The notes under the pieces: generated by a model
Told to the model about the DNA's origin: nothing
What the model saw: the letters and a program-made list of their open reading frames with translations, nothing else
Databases searched by the model: none
Shown: one piece after another, positions 43,297-52,722 of the stretch
Numbering within the stretch: position 1 is the stretch's first letter
How the letters are laid out: every line of letters begins with the position of its first letter
Origin: Allorhizobium undicola ORS 992 = ATCC 700741
GTDB taxonomy: Bacteria > Pseudomonadota > Alphaproteobacteria > Rhizobiales > Rhizobiaceae
Length of the DNA stretch: 64,000 bases
Direction: 5' to 3'
Assembly (NCBI RefSeq): GCF_000621665.1
Contig: NZ_JHXQ01000006.1
Span: 62,001-126,000 of the forward strand
Translations under genes and position numbers: made by a program

Positions 43297-44303
43297 GCCG
43301 CCACCTCGCTTTTGCTTTGAATGGATTGGTCGCGCAGGATGATCCGGCCCTTGCGCCGCTCGGATCGCGCATTGAAGACCACGGCCAGCACGATGACGAA
43401 GCCGGATATGGCCATTTGCGCGAAAGGAGAAATTCCGATCACCGGCAAGGCATTCTTGATAACGCCCAGGAAAAGCGCCCCCAGCACAGTCCCGGCCACG
43501 CTGCCGATACCGCCTGCTATGGAGATGCCGCCAATGACGCAGGCCGCGACCGTATCGAGTTCAAAACCGCTTGCGACATCGACATAGGCGACGGCATAGC
43601 GTGAAACCCACAAATAACCGCAGAGACCGGCCAGCGTGCCGGAAAGCACGAAGGCCAGAAATTGCGTGCGGCCGATATTGATGCCCGCGTAAACAGCAGC
43701 GGTGGGATTTCCACCTGCCGCATAGGTGGCACGGCCGAAGGAACTGCGCGTCATCACCAGCCAGGCCACTGCGACAACAAGAACGGCAACCCAGGACAGC
43801 AGAGGCAGACCCGCAAGGACCGTGCGGGGCATGTTCAGGAAATCGGCCGTCATCTGATGCGCATTGACCCAGGCGCCGCCCGACAGCACGAAGGCCATGC
43901 CGCGATAGATGGTCAGCGTCCCAAGGGTCACGACAATGGAAGGCATACCAAGTGCCCAGACCAGATAGCCGTTCAGCGCGCCGAGCAGCGCTCCGATGGC
44001 GATGGCGCACAGAACAAGCAGCGCAAGCGGCAATCCCGGAAAGCTGGCATCCAGCATGGCAACGGCCATGCCCGTAAAGGCAAGATTGGCCGCAACGGAA
44101 AGATCGATGGATTTGGTCATGATGACCACCATCTGCCCAAGCGCCAGAATGATCAGGATCGAGGTATCGTTGAAGATGGTGGCAAGATTGCCCGGAGAGG
44201 CGAAGCCTTCGGCGCGGGTCGCGAAAATCAGCACCAGCAGGGCGATGATCACCGCCAGAGCCGCCTCGCGATGTCGAAGCAGGGTTTTCATGAAATACCT
44301 CAC
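43293..44303 (-). CDS. rhaP: Rhamnose ABC transporter permease RhaP
   Basis: 336 residues, RbsC-class permease. KSIDLSVAANLAFTGMAVA and GGISIAGGIGSVAGTVLGAL are the conserved parts. Coupled to rhaT (four-base overlap) and to rhaQ. The two permeases differ in sequence, as in the R. leguminosarum rhaP/rhaQ pair, and should form a heterodimer. Confidence 0.93.
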   Translation of the reverse strand: MRYFMKTLLRHREAALAVIIALLVLIFATRAEGFASPGNLATIFNDTSILIILALGQMVVIMTKSIDLSVAANLAFTGMAVAMLDASFPGLPLALLVLCAIAIGALLGALNGYLVWALGMPSIVVTLGTLTIYRGMAFVLSGGAWVNAHQMTADFLNMPRTVLAGLPLLSWVAVLVVAVAWLVMTRSSFGRATYAAGGNPTAAVYAGINIGRTQFLAFVLSGTLAGLCGYLWVSRYAVAYVDVASGFELDTVAACVIGGISIAGGIGSVAGTVLGALFLGVIKNALPVIGISPFAQMAISGFVIVLAVVFNARSERRKGRIILRDQSIQSKSEVAA

Positions 44304-45862
44304 ATATTACCGGTGGCGGCGCGCACCAGCATCTCGGGCGTCAGCCCTTCACGATCGTAGACGCCTGCCATCAAGCCTTCCCGCATCACCATGACACGGT
44401 CCGACATTCCAAGGATTTCCGGCAATTCAGAAGAGATCATGATGATGGAAAGGCCTTCTGCCGCCAGCTCCGAAATAAAGCCATGGACGGCGGCCTTGGA
44501 GCCGATGTCGATACCTTTCGTCGGCTCGTCGAGAATGATGACCTTTGGTTTCGTGGCAAGCCACTTGCCAATCACCACCTTCTGCTGATTGCCGCCCGAC
44601 AATGTACCGACGGGAACGGAAAGGGCCGCAGCGCGCAAATCCAGACGTTCCGCATAAAGGCGCGCCAGCCGGAATTCCTCGGCCGCACGCAAGAACCCCC
44701 TGCGCGACGTTTGCCCAAGCGATGGCAGCGAGATGTTCTGGTAAATCGGCATGGGCAACGCCAGACCATGCCTGCCGCGCTCTTCCGGCACGTAAACTAT
44801 GCCGCTGGCGATGGCATCCGCCGGTCTGTTGATCGCAAGCGTTTTCCCTTCCAGTTCCACCTGCCCGCTTGAAGCAGACGTGACACCAAACAGCGACTGG
44901 CAAAGCTCCGAGCGGCCCGCCCCGATCAGCCCATAAATGCCAAGAATTTCCCCCTTTCGCAGTTCAAAAGCAATATCGCGAAATTCCGTGGGGTGGCTAT
45001 AGCGGGACACTTTCAGCACGGTGCCGCCAAGGCTGGCCTTTACCTTGGGAAAGACCTCATCGACATCCCGCCCGACCATAAGCCGGACGATCTCCTCCTG
45101 CGGCGTTTTCTGCAACTTTCCGGCACCCACCATGCGCCCATCGCGAAAGACCGCGTAATTCTCCGCAATTTCATAGAGTTCATCGAATTTGTGGCTGATG
45201 AACAAAATTGCCTTGCCCTGCCGTTTCAGGTTTTCGACAATGCGAAACAGATCGTCGATTTCCTTGCGAGACAAGGCCGCTGTCGGCTCATCCATGATGA
45301 CGATGCGCGCCTCGACAGACAGGGCGCGGGCGATTGCAACCAGATGCCGCTGGGCGATGGAAAGATCCTTCAGGCGAATTGTCGGGTCGATCCGGCTTTC
45401 CAGCGCCTCCAGCAATTGCCGCGACCGGGCGTGGATGCTGCGCCAGTCGATCAGGCCGAAACGGGTGCGGGGCGCATGGCCCAGAAAGATATTTTCACCT
45501 ACCGTCAGCTCGTCGAAAAGCACGGTTTCCTGATGGATGGCCGTCACGCCAGCATCTATTGCGTCCTGAGCGCTGGCAAATCGCATCACCTGGCCGTCGA
45601 TCAGGATCTCGCCTTCGTTGGGACGGTAAATGCCGGTCAGAATTTTGACGAGCGTCGATTTACCCGCTCCGTTCTCGCCGATCAATGCCGTAACCTGACC
45701 GGGATAAAGGGCAATGTTGACGCCATCCAGCGCTTTAACGCCGGGAAAGATCTGCGAAATGCCGCGCATTTCAAGAACTGGCGCGACCGACGCCGCCAAT
45801 GACGCATCGCCCGCAAGGGATGCAGCCTGACCGCTTTCAGCCATCGGGGGTTCAACGCTCAT
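44300..45862 (-). CDS. rhaT: Rhamnose ABC transporter ATP-binding protein RhaT
   Basis: About 520 residues with two ATPase halves, as in sugar importers of the RbsA/MglA class. The first half has [15 protein letters not shown] (Walker A) and IVIMDEPTAALSR (Walker B); the second has a degenerate Walker A (GLIGAGRSELCQ) but a good signature, [15 protein letters not shown], and VIILDEPTKGIDIG. The start is uncertain: the ATG at 45862 has GGAA upstream, while in-frame starts at 45877, 45889 and further up to 45955 are possible. It follows rhaS after a spacer containing a strong hairpin. Confidence 0.92.
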   Translation of the reverse strand: MSVEPPMAESGQAASLAGDASLAASVAPVLEMRGISQIFPGVKALDGVNIALYPGQVTALIGENGAGKSTLVKILTGIYRPNEGEILIDGQVMRFASAQDAIDAGVTAIHQETVLFDELTVGENIFLGHAPRTRFGLIDWRSIHARSRQLLEALESRIDPTIRLKDLSIAQRHLVAIARALSVEARIVIMDEPTAALSRKEIDDLFRIVENLKRQGKAILFISHKFDELYEIAENYAVFRDGRMVGAGKLQKTPQEEIVRLMVGRDVDEVFPKVKASLGGTVLKVSRYSHPTEFRDIAFELRKGEILGIYGLIGAGRSELCQSLFGVTSASSGQVELEGKTLAINRPADAIASGIVYVPEERGRHGLALPMPIYQNISLPSLGQTSRRGFLRAAEEFRLARLYAERLDLRAAALSVPVGTLSGGNQQKVVIGKWLATKPKVIILDEPTKGIDIGSKAAVHGFISELAAEGLSIIMISSELPEILGMSDRVMVMREGLMAGVYDREGLTPEMLVRAATGNM

Positions 45863-46006
45863 CGTGGAATGTTCCATTTTTACTGTCATCATGGATTGGG
45901 CCGGCTGCTGATCCGACCCAAACTGTCTTCGATGGATATTTGCAAGCAAAGCCACCCCTGGTCGCGGCTTGACCGCTCAGGCTGACCGAGAGCCAGACAG
46001 CCCCTC

Positions 46007-46029
46007 TCTGCCGGTTCGAGACCGGCAGA
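46007..46029 (-). promoter_or_regulatory. Intercistronic hairpin between rhaS and rhaT
   Basis: TCTGCCGGT-TCGAG-ACCGGCAGA is a perfect 9-bp stem with a 5-nt loop, 20 bp after the rhaS stop. No T-run follows. It likely stabilises the rhaS message and sets a high binding-protein to transporter ratio. Confidence 0.6.
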
Positions 46030-46049
46030 AGGCTGTTTCGATCACAGGA

Positions 46050-47045
46050 TCAGAAGATCTTGGAGAACTGATCGATATTCTTGGCGTCGTAGACAAAGGG
46101 TTCGGCCATGGCAGCTTCGCCGCCTTCACCAACCTTGATCGACCCCATGCGCCCTGCCGGTACGGACGTACCCGGCTTGCCGGTCGCATCGCCCTTGACG
46201 AGGTGATAAGCAATCTGGGTGGCAGAATAACCAAGGTCGATCGGGTTCCAGATGGCGAATTCCTTCGTGGCGCCGGACTTGATCGCACCCGCCATTTCCG
46301 AGGGAAGGCCAAGGCCCGTGACATAGACCTGACCGATCTTGCCAGCGTCCTTCACGGCCTGCGATGCCGCCAGCACGCCAACGGTGGTCGGCGCGACGAT
46401 GACCTTGACGTTTGGCTTGGAGGTGAGAAGGCCATTGGCTTCGCGATAGCTCTTGTCGGCAAGGTCATCACCGTAGACGGTCGTGACGAGATTGAGACCG
46501 GGGAAATCCTTGAGCTGCTTCTTCATTTCCTCGATCCAGATATTCTGGTTGGTCGAGGTTGTGGTGGCGGAAAGAATAGCGAAATCGCCCTTGCCGTCAG
46601 GCAGGTGATCCGCCGCAAGCTTCAGACACATCTTGCCGATCAGCTCGTTCGAAGACGGGTTGAGATGCAGGATGCGTCCCGCCGGCGCCACGCCGGAATC
46701 CCAGGAAATCACCTTGATCCCGCGCTGTGCGGCCTTTTTCAGAGCCGGAACGACGGCATCCGGGTCATTGGCGGAAATAGCGATGGCGTCAACGCCCTGA
46801 GCGATCAGCGAATTGATGACCTCGATCTGGCCTTCCGCCGTTGTGGAGGTCGGGCCGGTATAGATGATCTTCACGCCGCCAATTTCTTTGGCGGCTTCCT
46901 CCGCGCCCTTGTTGGCGGCCTCGAAGAAGCCGTTTCCAAGCGATTTCACCACCAGAGCAATCTTGACCTCGGCAGCCTGGGCCATGCCCGTGGCAGACAC
47001 GAAAGCAATTGCAGCCGCGCCAAGGAAACGTCTCGTCATTTTCAT
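46050..47045 (-). CDS. rhaS: Rhamnose-binding periplasmic protein RhaS
   Basis: 331 residues from the ATG at 47045, preceded by GGGAGGAAG. A Sec signal peptide (MKMTRRFLGAAAIAFVS, cleavage after AQA) leads into a type I periplasmic binding fold (EVKIALVVKSLGNGFFEAA, DAIAISANDPDAV, VISWDSGVAPAGR). It delivers L-rhamnose to the RhaPQT transporter. Confidence 0.94.
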   Translation of the reverse strand: MKMTRRFLGAAAIAFVSATGMAQAAEVKIALVVKSLGNGFFEAANKGAEEAAKEIGGVKIIYTGPTSTTAEGQIEVINSLIAQGVDAIAISANDPDAVVPALKKAAQRGIKVISWDSGVAPAGRILHLNPSSNELIGKMCLKLAADHLPDGKGDFAILSATTTSTNQNIWIEEMKKQLKDFPGLNLVTTVYGDDLADKSYREANGLLTSKPNVKVIVAPTTVGVLAASQAVKDAGKIGQVYVTGLGLPSEMAGAIKSGATKEFAIWNPIDLGYSATQIAYHLVKGDATGKPGTSVPAGRMGSIKVGEGGEAAMAEPFVYDAKNIDQFSKIF

Positions 47046-47110
47046 GGTCTTCCTCCCGTTATGATAAACCCTGCTCCCTCGCCACCTTTTCCGGTGGTTC
47101 AAAATTGCAC

Positions 47111-47923
47111 CTAGGCAACCGAGGGAGATTCCTCCTTGTGCGGTGAAGCGACCGGCTTCACCGTCAAAAGCTTTATGCCTGCCGCCTCCACCATGGCGAC
47201 AGCCTCTTCCGGCACGCCGTCATCGGTTATGATGGTCGAGACATTTTCGAGCGGGCAGAGAATCATGCTCGATCGACGGGTGAACTTGGTGGAATCCACC
47301 ATGACGATCAGTTCATCCGCCTGCCGCATGAGCCGCTGCTCGCTCTGAATGACAAGTGCATCCGGCTCCATCACCCCCAGCGCGCTGATGCCTTGCGCGC
47401 CGATGAACATGCGCCGTCCATAGAAATTGCGGATGGCGTCATTTTCGAACGGCGACAGGATGAGGCTCTGGTCACGGTAAATAGCCCCGCCCGGCACATT
47501 CACCGTGCACTTCGAATGCTTGATCAGATGTTCGGCAATGGCGAAGGAATTCGTCATCACCTGCAATCGGCGCGCGGCCATGAAGTGAACCATCTGAAAG
47601 GTCGTCGTACCACCATTGATGATGATCGAATCGCCTTCGTCACAAATCTCCACCGCTGCGCGCGCAATTGCGCGTTTCTTATCGATATTGACCGATTCCG
47701 ACACGCGAAACGGTCTTGCTGCAAGATTTCCCAATTGCGGGGGATGAATGGCCTCCGCCCCTCCCCGCACCCGGCGAAGCTTGCCCTGCACGTGCAAAGC
47801 AGCAATATCCCGGCGGATCGTGGCTTCGGAAGCCTCTGTCAACTCGGCAATATCCTGAACCGTGATCACAGGCTTTTCCTGGATCGCGCTCAGTATGATG
47901 CGATGGCGTTCACGTTCGTGCAT
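47111..47923 (-). CDS. rhaR: DeoR-family rhamnose regulator RhaR
   Basis: 270 residues. The N-terminal winged helix has HRIILSAIQEKPVITVQDIAEL and EASEATIRRDIAALHVQGK, the DeoR signature; the C-terminal sugar-phosphate sensor has SIIINGGTTTFQMVHFM. The start is the ATG with GCAGGAG upstream. First gene of the minus-strand rhamnose operon, divergent from rhaD, and probably the repressor acting on the inverted repeat between them. Confidence 0.93.
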   Translation of the reverse strand: MHERERHRIILSAIQEKPVITVQDIAELTEASEATIRRDIAALHVQGKLRRVRGGAEAIHPPQLGNLAARPFRVSESVNIDKKRAIARAAVEICDEGDSIIINGGTTTFQMVHFMAARRLQVMTNSFAIAEHLIKHSKCTVNVPGGAIYRDQSLILSPFENDAIRNFYGRRMFIGAQGISALGVMEPDALVIQSEQRLMRQADELIVMVDSTKFTRRSSMILCPLENVSTIITDDGVPEEAVAMVEAAGIKLLTVKPVASPHKEESPSVA

Positions 47924-47966
47924 TGCTTGCTCCTGCCCTGTAATAATTCAGAAACTTTTTACCTCG

Positions 47967-48035
47967 TCAATCAGGTTCAATCAAAAAACACTATATTGCA
48001 CCGCACAATGAATTTTTATGATCGTTTTTGATTGA
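47967..48035. promoter_or_regulatory. Candidate RhaR operator in the rhaR-rhaD divergent promoter
   Basis: TCAATCAAAAA at 47977-47987 and TTTTTGATTGA at 48025-48035 form a perfect 11-bp inverted repeat; a further TCAATCA at 47967-47973 is a direct repeat of the first arm. The intervening stretch is AT-rich (CACTATATTGCA, AATTTTTATGATCG), suitable for promoters to both sides. DeoR-family repressors commonly use such spaced repeats. Confidence 0.65.
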
Positions 48036-48120
48036 CATTGAGGCATGTGCTGCGCAATACCAAGCAAAGACCCGCAAGTCTGACCGGCTGCGGACAACCA
48101 CAATATCGGGAGGATTGCCA

Positions 48121-50217
48121 ATGACGGGCCAGCCCCGCCTGCTCGAAAACCGTTGGGACGACAGCTACGCCGCCACGCTCGATGAGCCTGGAAAACTGCT
48201 TTATCGGTCCAACCTGCTGGGCGCAGACAAGCGCATTACCAATTACGGCGGCGGCAACACTTCCGCCAAGGTCATCGAGACCGATCCGCTCACCGGCCAG
48301 GACATCAAGGTTCTCTGGGTCAAGGGATCGGGCGGCGATGTCGGCACCATCAAGCTCGACGGTTTCGCGACCCTTTATCAGGAAAAACTGGATGCGCTGA
48401 AAGGCATCTATCAGGGCCTACACGACGAAGATCGCATGGTCGGCTTCCTGCCGCACTGCACCTTCAATCTCAATCCGCGTGCCGCCTCCATCGATACGCC
48501 ATTGCATGGCTTTGTCCCGTTCACGCATGTCGATCACATGCATCCGGATGCGATTATTGCAATCGCGGCATCGAAAAACTCGCGCGAGTTGACGGAAAAG
48601 GTATTTGGCGCCGATATTGGCTGGCTTCCCTGGCGTCGCCCCGGCTTCCAGCTCGGTCTTGATCTCGAAGCCTTCGTCAAGGCCAACCCGAATGCCAAGG
48701 GCGTCGTGCTGGAGAGCCATGGCCTGTTCACCTGGGCAAACGATGCCAAGGCTTGCTACGAACTGACCCTCGACATCATCAACAAGGCGATCGTCTGGTT
48801 TGCCAAGGAAACCGAAGGCAAAGTCATTTTCGGGGGTGCGGTCACAAACAGCCTCGAAGCGTCCGAGCGTCGCGCCATTGCCGCTCGTCTCATGCCGGAA
48901 ATTCGCGGTCGCATTGGCAAGCAGGAGCGCAAGCTCGGCCATTTCGACGATCAGGACGCCGTTCTGGAATTCGTGAATTCCAGCAACCTCAAGCCACTCG
49001 GCGCGCTGGGCACCTCTTGCCCGGATCACTTTCTGCGCACCAAGATCCGCCCGCTGATCCTCGATTTCGATCCGTCCAATCCGGATGTTGAGGCCGTCAT
49101 TGCCGGTCTCGACCAGGCACTGGAAGATTACCGCGCGGATTACAGCCGCTATTACAATAGCTGCCGCCATGACAATTCGCCGAAGATGCGCGACCCCAAT
49201 CCGGTCATCTTCCTCATTCCCGGCGTCGGCATGTTCTCCTTTGCCAAGGACAAGGCAACCGCCCGCATTGCCGGTGAGTTTTACGTGAACGCCATCAACG
49301 TCATGCGTGGCGCCTCCACCGTCTCCGAATATCAGGGCCTGCCGGAGCAGGAGGCCTTCGATATCGAATACTGGCTGTTGGAGGAAGCAAAGCTCCAGCG
49401 GATGCCGAAGCCCAAGAGCCTCGCAGGCCGCGTTGCCTTCATCACCGGCGGCGCCGGCGGGATTGGCCGGGCGACGGCGGAGCGTCTGGCGGCTGAAGGC
49501 GCCTGCGTGGTTCTGGCCGATATTGACCAGAACGCGCTTGCCACGACCGAGCAGGATTTTGCAAAACGCTACAGCAGCGATGCAGTCCGCAGCGTCCAGC
49601 TGGACGTCACCCGCGAGGACGCGGTTGTCGCAGCCTTTGCGGAAGCCAGCGTTGAATTTGGCGGCGTTGACATTCTCGTTTCCAATGCAGGCATTGCCTC
49701 CTCTGCCCCGGTTGAGGAAACGACGCTTGCCATGTGGGACAAGAACATCAATATTCTTGCCACCGGCTATTTCCTTGTCTCCCGCGAGGCCTTCCGCCTG
49801 TTCCGGCGTCAGAATATCGGCGGCAACATCGTTTTCGTGGCATCGAAGAACGGACTTGCTTCTTCTCCGAATGCCTCGGCCTATTGCACCGCCAAGGCGG
49901 CGGAAATCCATCTTGCCCGGTGCCTTGCATTGGAAGGTGCTGATGCAGGCATCCGCGTGAACACCGTCAATCCCGACGCGGTCTTGCGCGGCTCGAAGAT
50001 CTGGAACGGCGAATGGCGCGAGCAGCGCGCAGCCTCCTCCAAGATCGAGGTGGACGACCTTGAGGAACATTACCGCAAGCGCTCGATGCTGAAGCTGAAT
50101 GTCTTCCCCGAAGACATTGCCGAGGCCATTTACTTCCTCGCTTCCGATGCCTCCGCCAAGTCCACCGGCAATATCATCAATGTCGATGCCGGCAACGCTC
50201 AGAGCTTCACGCGCTGA
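48121..50217 (+). CDS. rhaD: Bifunctional rhamnulose-1-phosphate aldolase / short-chain dehydrogenase
   Basis: 698 residues from the ATG after GGGAGGATTGCC; an earlier in-frame start lies inside the operator and is rejected. The N-terminal half (about 1-420) is a class II aldolase with metal-binding His in THVDHMHPDAI and ESHGLFTW. The C-terminal half (about 435-698) is a short-chain dehydrogenase with GGAGGIGRATAERL, SNAGIAS and YCTAKAAEIHLAR. The fusion cleaves rhamnulose-1-phosphate to dihydroxyacetone phosphate and L-lactaldehyde and oxidises the latter. First gene of the rhaDI operon. Confidence 0.94.
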   Translation: MTGQPRLLENRWDDSYAATLDEPGKLLYRSNLLGADKRITNYGGGNTSAKVIETDPLTGQDIKVLWVKGSGGDVGTIKLDGFATLYQEKLDALKGIYQGLHDEDRMVGFLPHCTFNLNPRAASIDTPLHGFVPFTHVDHMHPDAIIAIAASKNSRELTEKVFGADIGWLPWRRPGFQLGLDLEAFVKANPNAKGVVLESHGLFTWANDAKACYELTLDIINKAIVWFAKETEGKVIFGGAVTNSLEASERRAIAARLMPEIRGRIGKQERKLGHFDDQDAVLEFVNSSNLKPLGALGTSCPDHFLRTKIRPLILDFDPSNPDVEAVIAGLDQALEDYRADYSRYYNSCRHDNSPKMRDPNPVIFLIPGVGMFSFAKDKATARIAGEFYVNAINVMRGASTVSEYQGLPEQEAFDIEYWLLEEAKLQRMPKPKSLAGRVAFITGGAGGIGRATAERLAAEGACVVLADIDQNALATTEQDFAKRYSSDAVRSVQLDVTREDAVVAAFAEASVEFGGVDILVSNAGIASSAPVEETTLAMWDKNINILATGYFLVSREAFRLFRRQNIGGNIVFVASKNGLASSPNASAYCTAKAAEIHLARCLALEGADAGIRVNTVNPDAVLRGSKIWNGEWREQRAASSKIEVDDLEEHYRKRSMLKLNVFPEDIAEAIYFLASDASAKSTGNIINVDAGNAQSFTR

Positions 50218-50230
50218 ACACTCCTGCCTG

Positions 50231-50260
50231 CGGGAAGGCTCCAGGGCCTTCCCGTCTTTG
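50231..50260 (+). terminator. Stem-loop after rhaD
   Basis: CGGGAAGGC-TCCAGG-GCCTTCCCG is a perfect 9-bp stem followed by TCTTTG. It may terminate part of the transcripts, or stabilise rhaD mRNA, ahead of rhaI, which follows about 100 bp later. Confidence 0.5.
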
Positions 50261-50365
50261 AAAATACAAACGATAGAACGCATCCTTCGACCATTGATTC
50301 GATGGAAATGGCCTATCGCTACGCCCCCTCCGCAGCGGGAGGGATGATCTCTCAGGGAGGAGCCC

Positions 50366-51658
50366 ATGACAGACCTGAAAATCGCGGCTGAACTGATTGC
50401 CGCAGAAAACGACAAGCGCGCCTCCGCGCTGAAAAGCGATTACGATGCCCTTGGTGAACGCCTCGCAAGGCAATCCATCGATATTGACGCGATCACCAGC
50501 AAAGTCTCTGAATTTTTCGTCGCCGTCCCCTCCTGGGGCGTCGGCACGGGCGGCACCCGCTTTGCCCGTTTTCCGGGTCAAGGCGAACCGCGCAACATCT
50601 TCGACAAACTGGAGGATTGCAGCGTCATTCACCAGTTGACGCAAGCCACGCCCACCGTCTCGCTGCATATTCCGTGGGACAAGGCCGACCCCAAAGACCT
50701 GAAGGCAAAGGGCGCATCACTCGGCCTCGGCTTCGACGCCATGAATTCAAACACCTTCTCCGATGCTCCGGATCAGGCGCATTCCTATAAATTCGGCTCT
50801 CTCAGTCATGTCGATGCCGCCACACGCCGTCAGGCCGTCGAACATAACATCGAATGTATCGAGCTTGGCAATGCCATCGGTTCCAAGGCATTGACGGTCT
50901 GGGTCGGCGACGGCTCGAATTTCCCCGGCCAATCGAACTTCACCAGGTCCTTCGAGCGTTATCTCGATGCGATGCGCGACATCTACAAGGCGCTGCCGGA
51001 TGATTGGCGGCTGTTCTCCGAACACAAGATGTACGAACCCGCTTTCTATTCCACGGTGGTTCAGGATTGGGGAACGAATTACCTCATCGCCCAGACCCTG
51101 GGTGACAAGGCGCAATGCCTCGTCGATCTCGGCCATCACGCACCCAATACCAATATCGAGATGATCGTGGCGCGCCTCATCCAGTTTGGAAAACTGGGTG
51201 GTTTCCACTTCAACGACTCGAAATATGGCGATGACGATCTGGATGCCGGTTCGGTCGAGCCCTATCGCCTCTTCCTCGTTTTCAACGAACTGGTGGATGC
51301 CGAGTATCGCGGCGTGAAGGGTTTTCACCCGGCACATATGATCGACCAGAGCCATAACGTGACGGACCCGATCGAAAGCCTGATTTCCAGTGCCAACGAA
51401 ATCCGCCGCGCCTATGCACAGGCACTGCTGGTCGATCGCAAGTCGCTGGACGGTTATCAGAATGATAACGACGCGCTGATGGCATCCGAAACGTTGAAAC
51501 GCGCCTATCGTTGCGATGTCGAGCCAATTCTCGCCGAAGCGCGCCGCCGTCACGGCGGCGCAATTGACCCGGTCGCCACCTATCGCGCCAGCGGCTACCG
51601 CGCAAAGCTTGCCAAGGAACGGCCAGCGGTAAAAGGCGGCAGCGGCGGAATCGTCTGA
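50366..51658 (+). CDS. rhaI: L-rhamnose isomerase (Pseudomonas stutzeri-type)
   Basis: 430 residues, the length of P. stutzeri-type rhamnose isomerases and unlike the enterobacterial RhaA. Metal-binding residues are suggested by FSEHKMYEPAFYSTVVQDWG, LVDLGHHAPNTNIE and GGFHFNDSKYGDDDLDAG. GGAGGAGC precedes the ATG. It converts L-rhamnose to L-rhamnulose for RhaK and RhaD. Confidence 0.95.
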   Translation: MTDLKIAAELIAAENDKRASALKSDYDALGERLARQSIDIDAITSKVSEFFVAVPSWGVGTGGTRFARFPGQGEPRNIFDKLEDCSVIHQLTQATPTVSLHIPWDKADPKDLKAKGASLGLGFDAMNSNTFSDAPDQAHSYKFGSLSHVDAATRRQAVEHNIECIELGNAIGSKALTVWVGDGSNFPGQSNFTRSFERYLDAMRDIYKALPDDWRLFSEHKMYEPAFYSTVVQDWGTNYLIAQTLGDKAQCLVDLGHHAPNTNIEMIVARLIQFGKLGGFHFNDSKYGDDDLDAGSVEPYRLFLVFNELVDAEYRGVKGFHPAHMIDQSHNVTDPIESLISSANEIRRAYAQALLVDRKSLDGYQNDNDALMASETLKRAYRCDVEPILAEARRRHGGAIDPVATYRASGYRAKLAKERPAVKGGSGGIV

Positions 51659-51703
51659 AGCTGACGGACACGCTTTCGGAAAACATGATTCCTGAATAGA
51701 ATT

Positions 51704-51734
51704 GGGATGCCGGCAAGAGCTGGCATCCCTTTTT
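51704..51734 (+). terminator. Intrinsic terminator after rhaI
   Basis: GGGATGCC-10 nt-GGCATCCC followed by TTTTT, 45 bp after the rhaI stop. It ends 12 bp before the start of the next gene. Confidence 0.85.
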
Positions 51735-51746
51735 CCGGAGTTCGTC

Positions 51747-52469
51747 GTGACCGTCATCCGTCCGTCTAAAAATGCCAAGGGTGGCATTTGCTGCCTTTGT
51801 AAAAAGCATTTCGAGCGCAGGTTCCTCCACGCCGTGGATGCACAACGCCCCGCACTTGCAGAAATGATCCACGCAGAGATCGGCCCAACCGAACCCGACG
51901 CGCTTGTGTGCGAGAATGATCTCGCCCGCTTGCGGCGCGAGGCCATTTCCAAAATGCTGGAAGACGAACGCGGCGAACTATCAGAACTCGACCAGCGGGT
52001 CATTCATGATCTGGGAACCGGCATCTCCACGGTCCAGCAAATCGCCCAGGAAAAAGATCAGACAATCGGTTTTGGCGACCGGGCCGCAGACGCCGTTGCA
52101 AGTTTTGGCGGCTCCTGGGCCTTCATCCTGCTTTTCATCGGCATTCTCGTGGCGTGGATGATTCTCAATACCGTGATTCTCGCCTCCAACGCCTTCGACC
52201 CTTACCCCTTCATACTTCTTAATCTTGTTCTCTCTTGCGTTGCAGCACTACAGGCGCCCATCATCATGATGAGCCAGCGGCGCCAGGAGGAGAAAGATCG
52301 AAAACGCGCCGAAAACGATTACATGGTCAATCTGCGCGCCGAACTTGAAATCCGTCAACTTCACGAGAAAATCGATCATCAGATGGCCCGGCAATGGGAG
52401 CGGCTGGCAGAAATGCAGCAAATTCAGATCGATCTGCTCGAGGCCGGACACAATCGTCGTAACCAGTAA
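51747..52469 (+). CDS. DUF1003 membrane protein
   Basis: 240 residues from the GTG at 51747, preceded by GGAG; an earlier in-frame ATG lies inside the rhaI terminator. The N-terminal part has a CCLCKKHF cysteine cluster, the middle FGDRAADAVASFGGSWAFI and two membrane helices (ILLFIGILVAWMILNTVI and the LLNLVLSCVAALQAPII stretch), and the C-terminus is a charged coiled-coil (about 195-235). This is the layout of DUF1003 proteins, whose function is not known. The close terminator upstream implies its own promoter or read-through. Confidence 0.88.
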   Translation: MTVIRPSKNAKGGICCLCKKHFERRFLHAVDAQRPALAEMIHAEIGPTEPDALVCENDLARLRREAISKMLEDERGELSELDQRVIHDLGTGISTVQQIAQEKDQTIGFGDRAADAVASFGGSWAFILLFIGILVAWMILNTVILASNAFDPYPFILLNLVLSCVAALQAPIIMMSQRRQEEKDRKRAENDYMVNLRAELEIRQLHEKIDHQMARQWERLAEMQQIQIDLLEAGHNRRNQ

Positions 52470-52574
52470 CGACCGTTACGCCAGCTTTATCTCGGCATCG
52501 CGGGTGCGGCATTGATTTCCTTCGTTGCGGAATCTTTTATTAGCATCTTTTAATTTTTAAGTAAGGAAATCGAG

Positions 52575-52722
52575 CTAGGGTTGCAATTACAGGGATCGGA
52601 TTGTTGCCTGCCTCCCCTCGGGCCCTGGCGCATCCCTTCACATCCTTGTGGCCACCCGGGCTGTTCCCCTAGCAGTTCGGGACAAATTTCAGCACCGTGC
52701 CCCCCGCACGGTGCTTTTTTTT
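52575..52722 (+). ncRNA. Candidate trans-acting small RNA
   Basis: A roughly 145-nt GC-rich stretch in an otherwise gene-free region, ending in a strong intrinsic terminator. It contains the unpaired-looking CTGCCTCCCCTC near the 5' side and GTTCCCCTAG in the middle, anti-Shine-Dalgarno-like motifs of the kind exposed by AbcR/alpha-r15 small RNAs of rhizobia and Brucella. The 5' end is a guess; no good promoter was seen in the AT-rich run before it. Confidence 0.4.
52691..52722 (+). terminator. Strong intrinsic terminator in a gene-free region
   Basis: AGCACCGTGC-CCCC-GCACGGTGCT is a 10-bp perfect stem followed by a run of eight T residues on the plus strand. The nearest upstream gene ends 222 bp before, too far for a simple gene terminator, so it probably ends a small RNA. 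Confidence 0.85.

Noticed and set aside
48418-50415. 665-codon minus-strand frame opposite rhaD
   Set aside because: Antisense to the aldolase-dehydrogenase fusion, whose motifs are clear; composition is atypical.
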